Positions 16,158 through 24,572 of a stretch of 41,172 bases of DNA are shown piece by piece (the stretch's first letter is position 1; each line of letters opens with the position of its first letter). Both the position numbers and the translations under genes were made by a program. Under the pieces are notes generated by a model that had not been told where the DNA came from, ran no database searches, and worked only from the letters and a program-made list of their open reading frames with translations. This DNA is from Micromonospora noduli (lineage in GTDB: Bacteria; Actinomycetota; Actinomycetes; Mycobacteriales; Micromonosporaceae), in contig NZ_PYAK01000055.1 of assembly GCF_003264365.1 (NCBI RefSeq), positions 1-41,172 on the forward strand. The letters run 5' to 3'.

Positions 16158-17039
16158 TCAGCCGCGTAGTTGTGGCAGCAACCGCGTCGCCACGTCCACC
16201 AGGACGGCCTCGTCACCGGCGTACCAACTGCTGGCGCGCGGCCAGTGCGTCACCACGTCGGTGAAGCCCAGCTCGGCGGCCCGGCCGACCTGGTCGGCGA
16301 AGAACTGTGCGCTGCTGAGCGAGAAGACCGGCGCCGCGTCCAGTGAGAGGTAGCGGTCCAGACTGGCCGGGTCGCGGCCGGCCTCGTCCAGGGTCCGGTC
16401 CATCCGCGCGGACAGCGCCGACACACTGGCCCACCAGGCCGCCAGGTCGTTGTCGTCACCGGTGCCGGTGGTCACCCAGCCCTGCCCGAAGCGGGCCACC
16501 AACCGCATCGACCGTGGCCCGTTGGCGGCCACCACGAACGGCACCCGAGGCTGCTGCACGCAGCCGGGGTTGTTGCGGGCATCCACCGCGGCGAACCAGT
16601 CGCCACGCCAGGTGGTGCCGTCCTCCCGCAGGATCAGGTCCAACAACTCGGTGAACTCGGCGAACCGGTCGACCCGCTGACGCGGCGGCAGGGTCTCACC
16701 ACCCAGCACCGCCGAGTCGAAGCCGATGCCACCCGCTCCCAGGCCGAGCAGCAGGCGGCCGGCGGAGACGTCGTCCACGGTGGTGATCTGCCGGGCGAAC
16801 GCGGCCGGGTGCCGGAAGTTCGGCGACGCCACGAGGGTGCCCAGTCGAATCTGCGAGGTCACCGTGGCGGCCGCGGTCAGCGTGGCCATCGAGTCGAACC
16901 ACGGGCCGTCGACCAGGTCACGCCAACCCAGGTGGTCGTACGTCCAGGCGTGGTCGAAGCCCCACTCGTCGACCTGCCGCCAGCGACGCTGCGACTCCGC
17001 CCACCGCTGGTCCGGCAGGATCACGATGCCAATCCGCAT
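16158..17039 (-). CDS. LLM class F420-dependent oxidoreductase
   Basis: A 293-residue luciferase-like monooxygenase-family protein: MRIGIVILPDQRWAESQ, WGFDHAWTYDHL, IRLGTLVASPNFRHPAAFAR, GRLLLGLGAGG and FVVAANGPRSMRLVARFGQGW. These fit the bacterial F420-dependent subgroup, which uses reduced deazaflavin to reduce or hydroxylate small substrates; the substrate is unknown. ATG at 17039 is preferred to the longer frame from 17066 because TAGGGT precedes it by 7 nt and the family begins MRIGI. Divergent from the next gene. Confidence 0.87.
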   Translation of the reverse strand: MRIGIVILPDQRWAESQRRWRQVDEWGFDHAWTYDHLGWRDLVDGPWFDSMATLTAAATVTSQIRLGTLVASPNFRHPAAFARQITTVDDVSAGRLLLGLGAGGIGFDSAVLGGETLPPRQRVDRFAEFTELLDLILREDGTTWRGDWFAAVDARNNPGCVQQPRVPFVVAANGPRSMRLVARFGQGWVTTGTGDDNDLAAWWASVSALSARMDRTLDEAGRDPASLDRYLSLDAAPVFSLSSAQFFADQVGRAAELGFTDVVTHWPRASSWYAGDEAVLVDVATRLLPQLRG

Positions 17040-17185
17040 GATCGCCACCCTAGTCGGACCGGTCATCCGCCCCCAGCATCACGCTGAGCAGAGGACGGGG
17101 AGGCGTCCGGAACACCTTCGCCAGCCGACCTTCGCCGACCGGAAGTCGTAAATCCACCGTTGCGGCCAGCCCGTACCCTCCGGGG

Positions 17186-17617
17186 ATGCCCACCGAAGGA
17201 GCGGCTGCTGACCGCGTATCCCCGGATCGCCGGGCGCGTCGGATCCGCATGATCCGCACGGTGGCGTTGCTGGTCGGGGTGATGGTTCCGTCCCTCGTTC
17301 TCTGCGAGCTGATCGAGGCCCGGTTCGGCCGCGGGCCGATCGCCGATCTCAGCGCGGTCGCGGTGCCGATAGCGGCGACCGCGTGGCTGGCGCCGTACGC
17401 CTCCTACCGGCGACGCGATGCCCTGCTCTGGCTGGTCGGCCCGGGCCTCTACTTCTTCGCGGTGATCGCCTGGCGGGTGGCCCTCGCGCCCTACCGGGAC
17501 TGGAGCCCCCGCCCGGAGGAAAGGGCCCGGATGCGCTGGTCACGCGACCCGGAACACGCCGGGACGTGGTGCCTGACCGAGCCCGAGAGTGGCACGGGTC
17601 ACACTTCTTCCCGGTAG
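17186..17617 (+). CDS. Hypothetical membrane protein
   Basis: A 143-residue protein not recognised as any family. It has a basic N terminus (RRARRIRMIR) and about three hydrophobic segments: TVALLVGVMVPSLVLCELI, a middle one around LSAVAVPIAATAWLAP and LLWLVGPGLYFFAVIAW. A charged C-terminal tail contains ERARMRWSRDPEHAGTW. TACCCT lies 6 nt before the ATG, in line with other leaderless starts here, which supports expression. The 78 bp to the next gene hold no clear terminator. Confidence 0.65.
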   Translation: MPTEGAAADRVSPDRRARRIRMIRTVALLVGVMVPSLVLCELIEARFGRGPIADLSAVAVPIAATAWLAPYASYRRRDALLWLVGPGLYFFAVIAWRVALAPYRDWSPRPEERARMRWSRDPEHAGTWCLTEPESGTGHTSSR

Positions 17618-17694
17618 GGACATCGCGTTCGGCTCCGACCCCTCGGGGAGCGGCACCCAGGCGGGGTGTCGCCCGAGGAGAGGACCAGAGCGCG

Positions 17695-18399
17695 ATGACG
17701 AAGGTGACCGCACAGCTGTCGGTGTCGGTGGACGGCTTCTACGCCGGCCCGCAGTTCGACGGGAACGGCAACTGGATGGACTCGGCGGAGAGCGCGAAAT
17801 TCTTCCGGGTCACCCGGTGGGCGACCGAAGCGGCGGCCTGGCGCGAACGGCAGGGCTTCGCCGGTGGGGAGCAGGACACCAACTCCGAGGTGATCGCCGA
17901 GTCGTTCGGGGCGGCCGGCGCGTACGTGATGGGGCGCCGGATGGCCGACGGGGGTGAGATCCCCTGGGGTGAGGAGCCGCCGTTTCGCGCGCCGGTCTTC
18001 GTCGTCACCCACCGCCCCCGCCAGCGGCTGCTGAAGGGCGGGGGCACCAGTTTCACCTACGTCACCGATGGCGTGGCCAGCGCCGTCGAGCAGGCGCGCG
18101 CCGTGGCCGGAGGCAAGGACGTCGCGGTGGCCGGAGGTGGCAGCCTGGTGCGGCAGGTGCTCAAGGCCGGTCTGCTCGACGAGTTGGAGTTGCACGTCGT
18201 ACCGGTTGTGCTCGGCACCGGCCTGCGGCTCTTCGACGCGGACCTCGACCTGGGTGACCGGGAGGGAGTCGAGCTGACGCCGACTCGCGTCCTTGCCACC
18301 CCACAGGTGACCCACATCCGGTACGCGGTGCGCGGTCGCGCCCCGCTCGTGCTCGACGACCGGGGCCGCGGCGGTGGCCCGACGGTCACCGCGAACTGA
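17695..18399 (+). CDS. Dihydrofolate reductase family protein (RibD C-terminal fold)
   Basis: A 234-residue product: MTKVTAQLSVSVDGFYAGPQ, GAYVMGRRMADGG, PVFVVTHRPRQRL, a glycine-rich NADPH-binding VAVAGGGSLVRQVLKAG and DELELHVVPVVLGTGLRLF. This is the RibD_C/DHFR-like fold common in actinobacteria, probably an NADPH-dependent reductase of unknown substrate rather than folate DHFR. ATG at 17695 follows a purine-rich GAGGAGAGGA. A related gene follows 32 bp downstream, so the two are likely co-transcribed. Confidence 0.85.
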   Translation: MTKVTAQLSVSVDGFYAGPQFDGNGNWMDSAESAKFFRVTRWATEAAAWRERQGFAGGEQDTNSEVIAESFGAAGAYVMGRRMADGGEIPWGEEPPFRAPVFVVTHRPRQRLLKGGGTSFTYVTDGVASAVEQARAVAGGKDVAVAGGGSLVRQVLKAGLLDELELHVVPVVLGTGLRLFDADLDLGDREGVELTPTRVLATPQVTHIRYAVRGRAPLVLDDRGRGGGPTVTAN

Positions 18400-18431
18400 A
18401 TCACGGCCCATCGGAGGAAGGAGGAGACACC

Positions 18432-19076
18432 ATGGCGCAACTGTTGCGGGTGCAGTGCTTCAACGTTTCGCGCGACGGGTTCGGAACCGGAGAGGGGCAG
18501 AGCCTGGAACGGCCCTTCGGTCACGCGGACCCCACCCCGCTGTTCTCCTGGCGTGCCGCCACCGCCAGCTTCGTGTATCGCACCGAGCCGGGCGGCACCC
18601 GTGGGCTGGACGACTACCTGACCCGCGACGCCGAGTGCAACATCGGCGCGGAGATCATGGGTCGCAACAAGTTCGGCCCCCAGCGTGGCCCCTGGAAGGA
18701 CCATGACTGGCAGGGCTGGTGGGGGGACAACCCGCCGTTTCACACGCCGGTCTTCGTGCTCACCCACCATGTGCGCCCGTCGTTCAGCCTGTCCGACACC
18801 ACGTTCCACTTCCGCGATGTCAGCCCGGCCGAGGCACTGGCCGAGGCGAAGCAGGCAGCCGAGGGTCGGGACGTACGCCTCGGTGGTGGGGTCGCGACCA
18901 TCCGCGAGTTCATCGAGGCCGATCTGGTCGACACGATGCACATCGCCGTGGCGCCCGTCGACCTCCACCGGGGCGAGCGGTTGTGGGGCAGCCCTGACGA
19001 GTTGCTCGACCGCTTCCACCTCGAGTCGGTGCCCAGCCCCAGTGGGGTCACCCATCTCCTGTTCTGGAGGCGATGA
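18432..19076 (+). CDS. Divergent dihydrofolate reductase family protein
   Basis: A 214-residue product with the same general layout as the preceding gene: NIGAEIMGRNKFGP, HTPVFVLTHHVRPSF, RDVRLGGGVATIREFIEADL and VDTMHIAVAPVDLHRGERLW. The N-terminal strand is atypical (MAQLLRVQCFNVSRDGFGTG). Very strong RBS GGAGGAAGGAGGAG before the ATG at 18432. Tandem pair of RibD_C-like reductases; substrate unknown. Confidence 0.82.
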   Translation: MAQLLRVQCFNVSRDGFGTGEGQSLERPFGHADPTPLFSWRAATASFVYRTEPGGTRGLDDYLTRDAECNIGAEIMGRNKFGPQRGPWKDHDWQGWWGDNPPFHTPVFVLTHHVRPSFSLSDTTFHFRDVSPAEALAEAKQAAEGRDVRLGGGVATIREFIEADLVDTMHIAVAPVDLHRGERLWGSPDELLDRFHLESVPSPSGVTHLLFWRR

Positions 19077-19101
19077 CCGCCCTCCTCCCCGGCACTGCCG
19101 T

Positions 19102-19467
19102 CTAGAGCCGGGCCAGCACCAGCAACCGGTTGCCGTCGGGGTCGGTGACCCGCGCGGACCGCTCGCCCCACGGCTGGTCGACCGGCTCCTCGGTGACTGT
19201 CGCCCCACCCGTGCGCAGCGCGCCCACGGCTGCGTCGCAGTCGTCGGCGTAGACGCACAACTCCCAGCGGTGCGAGTCGGCCGGCCCGCCAGCCTCCGGG
19301 TTGGCGGCCAGGCCGAGCTCGCTGCTGCCCAGCCGCAGAGCGACGAACTCCGGGGCGCCCTCGTCCGGGAACCGGTAGGTCAGCTCGAAGCCGACCACGT
19401 CCCGGTAGAACGCGATCAGTCGTGGCAGGTCAGGTGTCGTCACGATCGGGAAGGCTTCGGTGAACAC
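19102..19467 (-). CDS. VOC family (glyoxalase/bleomycin-resistance fold) protein
   Basis: A 121-residue protein with the VOC pattern: FPIVTTPDLPRLIAFYRDVVGFELTY, FVALRLGSSELGLA, HRWELCVYADDCDAAVGAL and VTDPDGNRLLVLARL. These paired beta-alpha-beta-beta-beta modules bind a metal or a ligand; the role could be glyoxalase-like or drug-binding. The start is GTG at 19467 with GGAGG 6-7 nt upstream. It is divergent from the ABC exporter operon, so the repeat-bearing region at 19547-19587 could affect both. Confidence 0.85.
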   Translation of the reverse strand: MFTEAFPIVTTPDLPRLIAFYRDVVGFELTYRFPDEGAPEFVALRLGSSELGLAANPEAGGPADSHRWELCVYADDCDAAVGALRTGGATVTEEPVDQPWGERSARVTDPDGNRLLVLARL

Positions 19468-19546
19468 GGACCACCTCCAGGCCGGACATTAGCCGGTGTC
19501 GAGGCCCAGCAGGAACCACCACGGGGGCGCGACAAGGAGAAACACG

Positions 19547-19609
19547 GTGTCAGTGGCCGTGTCAGTGCCATGACAGGGGGGTGACAGCCCAGCCGCCGAT
19601 GGTAGCTGC
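19547..19609 (+). promoter_or_regulatory. Candidate SARP operator and leaderless promoter of the ABC exporter operon
   Basis: Four direct heptamer repeats: GTGTCAG (19547-19553), GTGTCAG (19559-19565), ATGACAG (19570-19576) and GTGACAG (19581-19587), at periods of 12, 11 and 11 bp. GATGGT (19598-19603) lies 10 nt downstream of the last and 6 nt before the ATG. Direct heptamers with about 11-bp period just upstream of a weak -10 are the hallmark of SARP/AfsR binding sites, and a SARP-type gene converges on this operon. Binding is inferred. Confidence 0.65.
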
Positions 19610-20554
19610 ATGACGAGTTCAGCGATTGCAGTCTCCGGGCTGCGGAAGGCCTACAAGGACAAGGTCGTGCTCGATGGCATCGACCTGGATGTCCCTGCGG
19701 GCACGATCTTCTCCCTGCTCGGCCCGAACGGGGCGGGTAAGACGACGACGGTGAACGTGCTGACCACGTTGGTGAAGGCCGACGGCGGGACCGTACGCAT
19801 CGCAGGGCACGACGCCGCCACCGAGGCCAAGGCGGTGCGCGCGGCGATCGGTGTCACCGGTCAGTTCGCGGCGGTGGACGAACTGCTGACCGGCCGGGAG
19901 AACCTGCAACTGATGGTGGATCTCAGCCAGGTTCCGGGCAAGGACGGCAGGCGGGTCGTCACGGAGCTGCTGGAGCGGTTCGACCTGGTGGAGTCGGCAC
20001 AGAAGCCGGTGTCGACCTATTCCGGTGGTATGCGCCGGAAGCTGGATCTGGCGATGACTCTTGTCGGCGACCCGCGGATCATCTTCCTCGACGAGCCGAC
20101 GACGGGCCTGGACCCACGTAGCCGCCGCACGATGTGGTCGATCATCCGTGACCTGGTGGCCGACGGCGTGACGATCTTCCTCACCACTCAGTATCTGGAG
20201 GAAGCGGATCAGCTCGCCGACCGGATCGCCGTCCTCGACCAGGGGCGTCTGGTCGCCCAGGGCACGCCCGACGAGCTCAAGCGCCAGATCCCCGGCACTC
20301 ACGTCCGGCTCCGGTTCACCACCGTCGCGGAACTCGACGCGGCCGCCCGGGTGCTCACCGACTCCACACGGGACGACGAGACACTGGCGCTGCGGGTTCC
20401 CAGCGACGGCGGAACAGCCTCACTGCGGGCCCTGCTGGACCGCCTCGACGAGTACGCGATCAGCGCCGAAGGGTTCTCCGTGCAGACGCCGGACCTCGAC
20501 GACGTTTTCCTCGCCCTGACGGGCAGCCGCACCCAGGAGGTTTCCGCGAAATGA
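19610..20554 (+). CDS. DrrA-type ABC transporter ATP-binding protein
   Basis: A 314-residue ATPase: Walker A GPNGAGKTT (38-46), signature SGGMRRKLD (138-146), Walker B IIFLDEP (157-163), then QYLEEADQLADRIAVLDQG and the C-terminal extension typical of daunorubicin-resistance DrrA (LDEYAISAEGFSVQTPDLDD in part). It powers export of a lipophilic compound, with the permease encoded next. The stop overlaps the permease ATG in a 4-bp ATGA junction. The promoter carries four SARP-like direct repeats. The exported molecule is unknown; no biosynthetic gene cluster is visible in the window. Confidence 0.93.
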   Translation: MTSSAIAVSGLRKAYKDKVVLDGIDLDVPAGTIFSLLGPNGAGKTTTVNVLTTLVKADGGTVRIAGHDAATEAKAVRAAIGVTGQFAAVDELLTGRENLQLMVDLSQVPGKDGRRVVTELLERFDLVESAQKPVSTYSGGMRRKLDLAMTLVGDPRIIFLDEPTTGLDPRSRRTMWSIIRDLVADGVTIFLTTQYLEEADQLADRIAVLDQGRLVAQGTPDELKRQIPGTHVRLRFTTVAELDAAARVLTDSTRDDETLALRVPSDGGTASLRALLDRLDEYAISAEGFSVQTPDLDDVFLALTGSRTQEVSAK

Positions 20555-21300
20555 GCACCAAGTCGCACTCGATCGTCATGCTGCGTCGCAACTTCAAGCA
20601 CATCGCCCGGAACCCGACCTCGGTGTTCAACGCGGTCCTGATGCCTATCGTGATCATGTTGATGTTCGTGTACATGTTCGGTGACGCCTTCAACGTCGGT
20701 GTCGACTACATCGACTACGCGACTCCCGGGCTGATGCTGTTGGCGGTCTGTTACGGGCTGGGGGCCACCGCAACCGCTGTGAACTCCGACATGACGAAGG
20801 GCATCATCAACCGGTTCAAAGTCATGCACGTCTCCCGCGGTGCGGTGCTGACCGGTCACGTCGTCGCCAGCGTGCTGACCAACCTGGTCGCCATCGCCGC
20901 CCTTGTCGGGGTGGCCTTCCTGCTCGGATTCAGCCCGTCGGCGAGCCTCCTCGGCTGGCTCGGCGCGATCGGCGTCATCGTGCTGCTCGGCTTCGCCGCC
21001 GGCTGGCTCACTGTCGCCCTGGGGCTTTCGGCGAAGTCTCCGGAAACGGCGGGGCTGGCCTCCGTACCGCTGGTCATGCTGCCGTTCTTCAGCAGCGCGA
21101 TCGTGCCGGCGGACAAGATGGGGCCCGGGCTGCGGGAGTTCGCGGAATACCAGCCCTTCACGCCGATCATCGAAACCCTGCGCGGGTTCCTCAACGGAAC
21201 GCCGTCCAGCGGTGACCTGATCCCCGCCCTCGTCTGGTGCGTCGGCATCGCTCTCGTCGGCTACCTGTGGGCGCGATCCACGTTCACGAAGCGAGCGTGA
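20551..21300 (+). CDS. DrrB-type ABC-2 transporter permease
   Basis: A 249-residue membrane protein with about six helices and an ABC-2 layout: MLRRNFKHIARNPTSVFNAVLMP at the start, YIDYATPGLMLLAVCYG, VIVLLGFAAGWLTVALGLSAKSPETAG and FFSSAIVPADKMGPGLREFAEYQPFTPIIETLRG, the family's conserved periplasmic hairpin. It forms the exporter with the upstream ATPase and is translationally coupled to it. Its last 17 bp overlap tail-to-tail with the convergent SARP gene. Confidence 0.92.
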   Translation: MSTKSHSIVMLRRNFKHIARNPTSVFNAVLMPIVIMLMFVYMFGDAFNVGVDYIDYATPGLMLLAVCYGLGATATAVNSDMTKGIINRFKVMHVSRGAVLTGHVVASVLTNLVAIAALVGVAFLLGFSPSASLLGWLGAIGVIVLLGFAAGWLTVALGLSAKSPETAGLASVPLVMLPFFSSAIVPADKMGPGLREFAEYQPFTPIIETLRGFLNGTPSSGDLIPALVWCVGIALVGYLWARSTFTKRA

Positions 21301-24300
21301 CCGCTACCAACCGATTCCAGTCCGTCCGACTGCCTTCCCGCGCCGCCTCTGCGAAGCTCGCTTCGCCGAGGCGGCGCCGTATTTCCCGCTCGATCCGGGC
21401 CACATCCGGCTGGGAATGATCCTGCCGTCCGCGCACACCGGTGCTCGCGGCGAGCAGCCGCGCGGCCTGCTCATGCTGGTCACGGCGCAGCGCCAGGTCC
21501 GCGACGCCGACGAGTACCCGCGCGATCGAGGGTGCGTGTCCCGTCGCGGCTGCCGCCTCGCAGGCCAAGGAATGGTGTCTGCGCGCCTCACCGAGATCGT
21601 CCGCGACATAACCGAGCAGATCGTGGGTCACCACGCGGATGTGCGCCTGCTCCGCCTCGTCGCGCAACACTGTCGTCGCGACACCGACCTGGCGGGCCAC
21701 CTCGTCGGCGTGGCCACGCCAGCGAGCGAGTTCCGCCTGTGACAGGGCCAGCACTGCCAACGAACCCGGCCACGTGACCCGCGCCGCGCATCGCCGCGCC
21801 TCGGCCATGGCAGCCGCGCTGGACTCCTCATCACCAAGCAACCAGTACAGCTGAGCCTGCCGGGACCGTATCCGGATGATGTCCTCGACGGTGCCGACCT
21901 CGGTGACGACCGCGGCGGCCTCTTCGTAGTGCTCGCACGCAGCGGCGAACTCACCGCGTACGGCAATCAACTCCGCCAGCTCGGTCAGGGCGAAGGAGAT
22001 CCCGAACCGTTCGCCGAGTGCCCGGAACTCGGCGAGCGCCGCCACGAGATACGCCTCCACATCCCGACCGTCCTGGCCGAAGATGATCCGCATCTTGCCG
22101 AGTTGCAACCGGGCCAGTGCGCGTACCCAGGGATCCTCGTCGTTCAGCAACGGTTCCCACGCGGCCAGGATCGCGTCCGGGGCTCGCAACATGCGTTCCA
22201 GCGGGACGACCAGCGCCATCCCCGGGTGGCTGCCGTGACTGCGTTGGCTGAACTCGTACGCCTTGTGGATCCACTCCGCCGCATGGTGTTCGTCGCCCGG
22301 TCCCGAGTTCACGAAGAGCACGACGAGCGCGTACACAGTGGCCCGGATCTCGTCGCTGACCTCACCAGGCGTCTCAGTGGCCGCCGTGATCAGCTCCATG
22401 CCTTCGGTCCGGTGGCCACCGAGCCACCAGTACCAGCCGGCGCCCGCGGCCAGTCGCATGGCCGCGGGCGCTTCACCGGCGGCGAGGGCCCCACGCATCG
22501 CGGAACCGATGTTGTCGTGCTCAACTTCGAGAGCGGCGAGCCATTTCACCTGGTCCGCGCGGCGAAGCTGCGGCTCGGCGGTCTCGGCCAGTTCGGTGAA
22601 GTACGTCAGATGCGCGTGGCGCGCCAGGTCCGATTCCCCCGCCTCGACGAGGCGGTGCGCGGCGTACTCCTTGATCGTGCCGAGCATCCGGTAGCGCAGG
22701 GTCTCGTCGCCCTCGGCGACCAACAGCGACTTCTCGGCCAGCGCGGTGACCAGTTCGAGCACGTCCTCCGGCTCGACCTCGTCGCCGGCGCAGACCCGTT
22801 CGGCCGCTTCCAGACTCACCCCGCCCGAGAACACCGAGAGCCGGCGCAGGACCGCCCGTTCCGCGTCGGTCAGCAGCTCCCAACTCCAGTCGACCACCGC
22901 GCGCAGCGTTCGGTGCCGGGGCAACGCGGTACGGCTTCCGCCGGTCAGCAGACGGAACCGATCGTCGAGCCGCCTGGCGAGCTGGTCGATGGACATGGTG
23001 CGCAACCTGGCGGCGGCCAGTTCGATCGCCAACGGCATCCCGTCCAGCGCCCGACAGATCCGCGCCATCGTCGACAACGTGAGATCGTCGACCGCCAGAT
23101 CCCTCCGCACCGCGACCGCTCGGTCCCGCAGCAACCGGACAGCGGGAGAGGTTTCGATCTCGCTGGGGTCGGCGTCGACGTCCGGCAGGGCCAGTGGCGC
23201 GACCGGCCAGAGCGCCTCGCCAGTGATGCCGAGCGGTTCCCTGCTCGTCGCGAGGATCCGCAGTCGCCGACACTCCCCGAGCAGCCGGTCGGCGAGCACC
23301 GCCGCCGACTCGATCACGTGCTCGCAGTTGTCCAGGATCAGCAGCGCCTCCCGCTCGCGGATAGCGGCGACGAGCCGGTCGATCAACTCCATGCTCGGTG
23401 CCTCGCCGAGCAGAGCGTCCCGAAGTCCGAGCCCCGTGAGCGTCGCCTGCACGACGTCACCGTCCGCGCCGATGGCGGCGAACTCGACCAGCCAGGCGCC
23501 GTCCGGCAGGTTGTCGAGCATTCTGCGCGCGGTTTCCGTGGCCAGCCGGGTCTTCCCGGAGCCACCCGGCCCGATCAGGGTCGTGAGCCGGTGTTCGGCG
23601 ACGAGCGCGCCGACCTCGGCGACGGCCTCGTCCTTACCGATGAAGCTGCTCAACTCGGCGCGAAGGTTGGTCTTCCGGTTCTCCTCGCGGCGTTGCACCT
23701 CACCCCGCAGGAGCGCGACGTGCAACGCCGCGAGTTCCGGTGAGGGGTCGACGCCCAGCGCGTCGGCCAGGGCCTCGCTCGTGCGCTGATACACGAGCAG
23801 CGCCTCGTTGTCTCGGCCGCTCGCCGCGAGGGCCCGCATCAACGCGAGAACCAGCCGTTCCCGCACCGGGTGCGCGGCCACCAGGTCGGTCAGCTCGGCG
23901 ACCAGCTCCGGCCCGCGGCCGAGGCTGACCTCCACGTCGAAGCGATCCTCCAGGGCGGTCAGACGCAGCCTGTCGAATCGGGTGACCGCCGCGTCGAGCG
24001 CGGTGCTGTCGACAAGACCGACGTCCTGCATCGCCGCACCGCGCCACAGGTCGAGGGCCTCGCGCAGCCGCCGTACCCGCTGCGGGCCCTCGTCATCGCG
24101 AGCCAGGCCGACGAGGCGTTCGAACCGTACGGCGTCGACGACGTCGGGTTCGACCAGCAACCGGTAGCCGTCCGTCTGTCCGTCGATCGCCCCCTCCGGC
24201 AGCGCCTTCCGCAGCCGGGAAACCAGGCGGTGCAGGGCGTTCGCCGCGTCGGAGGGCGGATGTTCGCCCCAGATCCAGTCGACGAGGGTCCCCTTCGGGA

Positions 24301-24421
24301 CCACGTGGCCCGGGTTGAGCGCGAGGGCGGTCAACAGCCCGCGCAGCCGCGCGCCCGGCACGTCAATGAGGGTGCCGACGTCCGTGCGAACCTCGAATGG
24401 ACCAAGCATCCCGACCTGCAC
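21284..24421 (-). CDS. AfsR/SARP-type regulator with BTAD, NB-ARC ATPase and TPR-like tail
   Basis: A 1045-residue regulator: OmpR-type winged-helix DNA-binding domain (about 1-92, VQVGMLGPFEVRTD to QTDGYRLLV), bacterial transcriptional activation domain (about 98-243), a P-loop NTPase with GPGGSGKT (284-291) and Walker B ALLILDNCEH, and a long helical C-terminal half. This order is that of large SARPs such as AfsR. GTG at 24421 is chosen over the ORF start at 24574 because family proteins begin with (M/V)QVGMLGPFEV, and CAAGAT precedes it by 7 nt. It converges on the ABC exporter operon, whose promoter has SARP-style repeats, and is divergent from the LD-carboxypeptidase gene. Confidence 0.9.
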   Translation of the reverse strand: MQVGMLGPFEVRTDVGTLIDVPGARLRGLLTALALNPGHVVPKGTLVDWIWGEHPPSDAANALHRLVSRLRKALPEGAIDGQTDGYRLLVEPDVVDAVRFERLVGLARDDEGPQRVRRLREALDLWRGAAMQDVGLVDSTALDAAVTRFDRLRLTALEDRFDVEVSLGRGPELVAELTDLVAAHPVRERLVLALMRALAASGRDNEALLVYQRTSEALADALGVDPSPELAALHVALLRGEVQRREENRKTNLRAELSSFIGKDEAVAEVGALVAEHRLTTLIGPGGSGKTRLATETARRMLDNLPDGAWLVEFAAIGADGDVVQATLTGLGLRDALLGEAPSMELIDRLVAAIREREALLILDNCEHVIESAAVLADRLLGECRRLRILATSREPLGITGEALWPVAPLALPDVDADPSEIETSPAVRLLRDRAVAVRRDLAVDDLTLSTMARICRALDGMPLAIELAAARLRTMSIDQLARRLDDRFRLLTGGSRTALPRHRTLRAVVDWSWELLTDAERAVLRRLSVFSGGVSLEAAERVCAGDEVEPEDVLELVTALAEKSLLVAEGDETLRYRMLGTIKEYAAHRLVEAGESDLARHAHLTYFTELAETAEPQLRRADQVKWLAALEVEHDNIGSAMRGALAAGEAPAAMRLAAGAGWYWWLGGHRTEGMELITAATETPGEVSDEIRATVYALVVLFVNSGPGDEHHAAEWIHKAYEFSQRSHGSHPGMALVVPLERMLRAPDAILAAWEPLLNDEDPWVRALARLQLGKMRIIFGQDGRDVEAYLVAALAEFRALGERFGISFALTELAELIAVRGEFAAACEHYEEAAAVVTEVGTVEDIIRIRSRQAQLYWLLGDEESSAAAMAEARRCAARVTWPGSLAVLALSQAELARWRGHADEVARQVGVATTVLRDEAEQAHIRVVTHDLLGYVADDLGEARRHHSLACEAAAATGHAPSIARVLVGVADLALRRDQHEQAARLLAASTGVRGRQDHSQPDVARIEREIRRRLGEASFAEAAREGSRTDWNRLVAVTLAS

Positions 24422-24572
24422 CTGGCAGATCTTGCCATGAACATGAGAAGCATCCGTGTCGCCGGCACCCGCTCCGCCGGCGGCTGTCGGGGCGGAGGAG
24501 AAACGCGTGAAGCTCCTGGCGCCCGTCCCGAAATGAGATGCGCACCGGCTGGCCGACCTGTTGGATCTCGAC

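Noticed and set aside
14013..19076. A secondary-metabolite cluster including the questin oxidase family, LLM and RibD-like genes
   Set aside because: No synthase, tailoring operon or pathway regulator is present in this stretch; the genes have separate promoters and mixed orientation.
21929..23743. Open frame of about 600 codons on the + strand opposite the SARP gene
   Set aside because: Same reason: antisense shadow rich in Arg, Gln and Pro, while the reverse strand has clear BTAD and NTPase motifs.
24422..24572. SARP autoregulation site in the gap before the LD-carboxypeptidase gene
   Set aside because: I looked for GTGTCAG/GTGACAG heptamers at 11-bp period and found no array comparable to that at 19547-19587.
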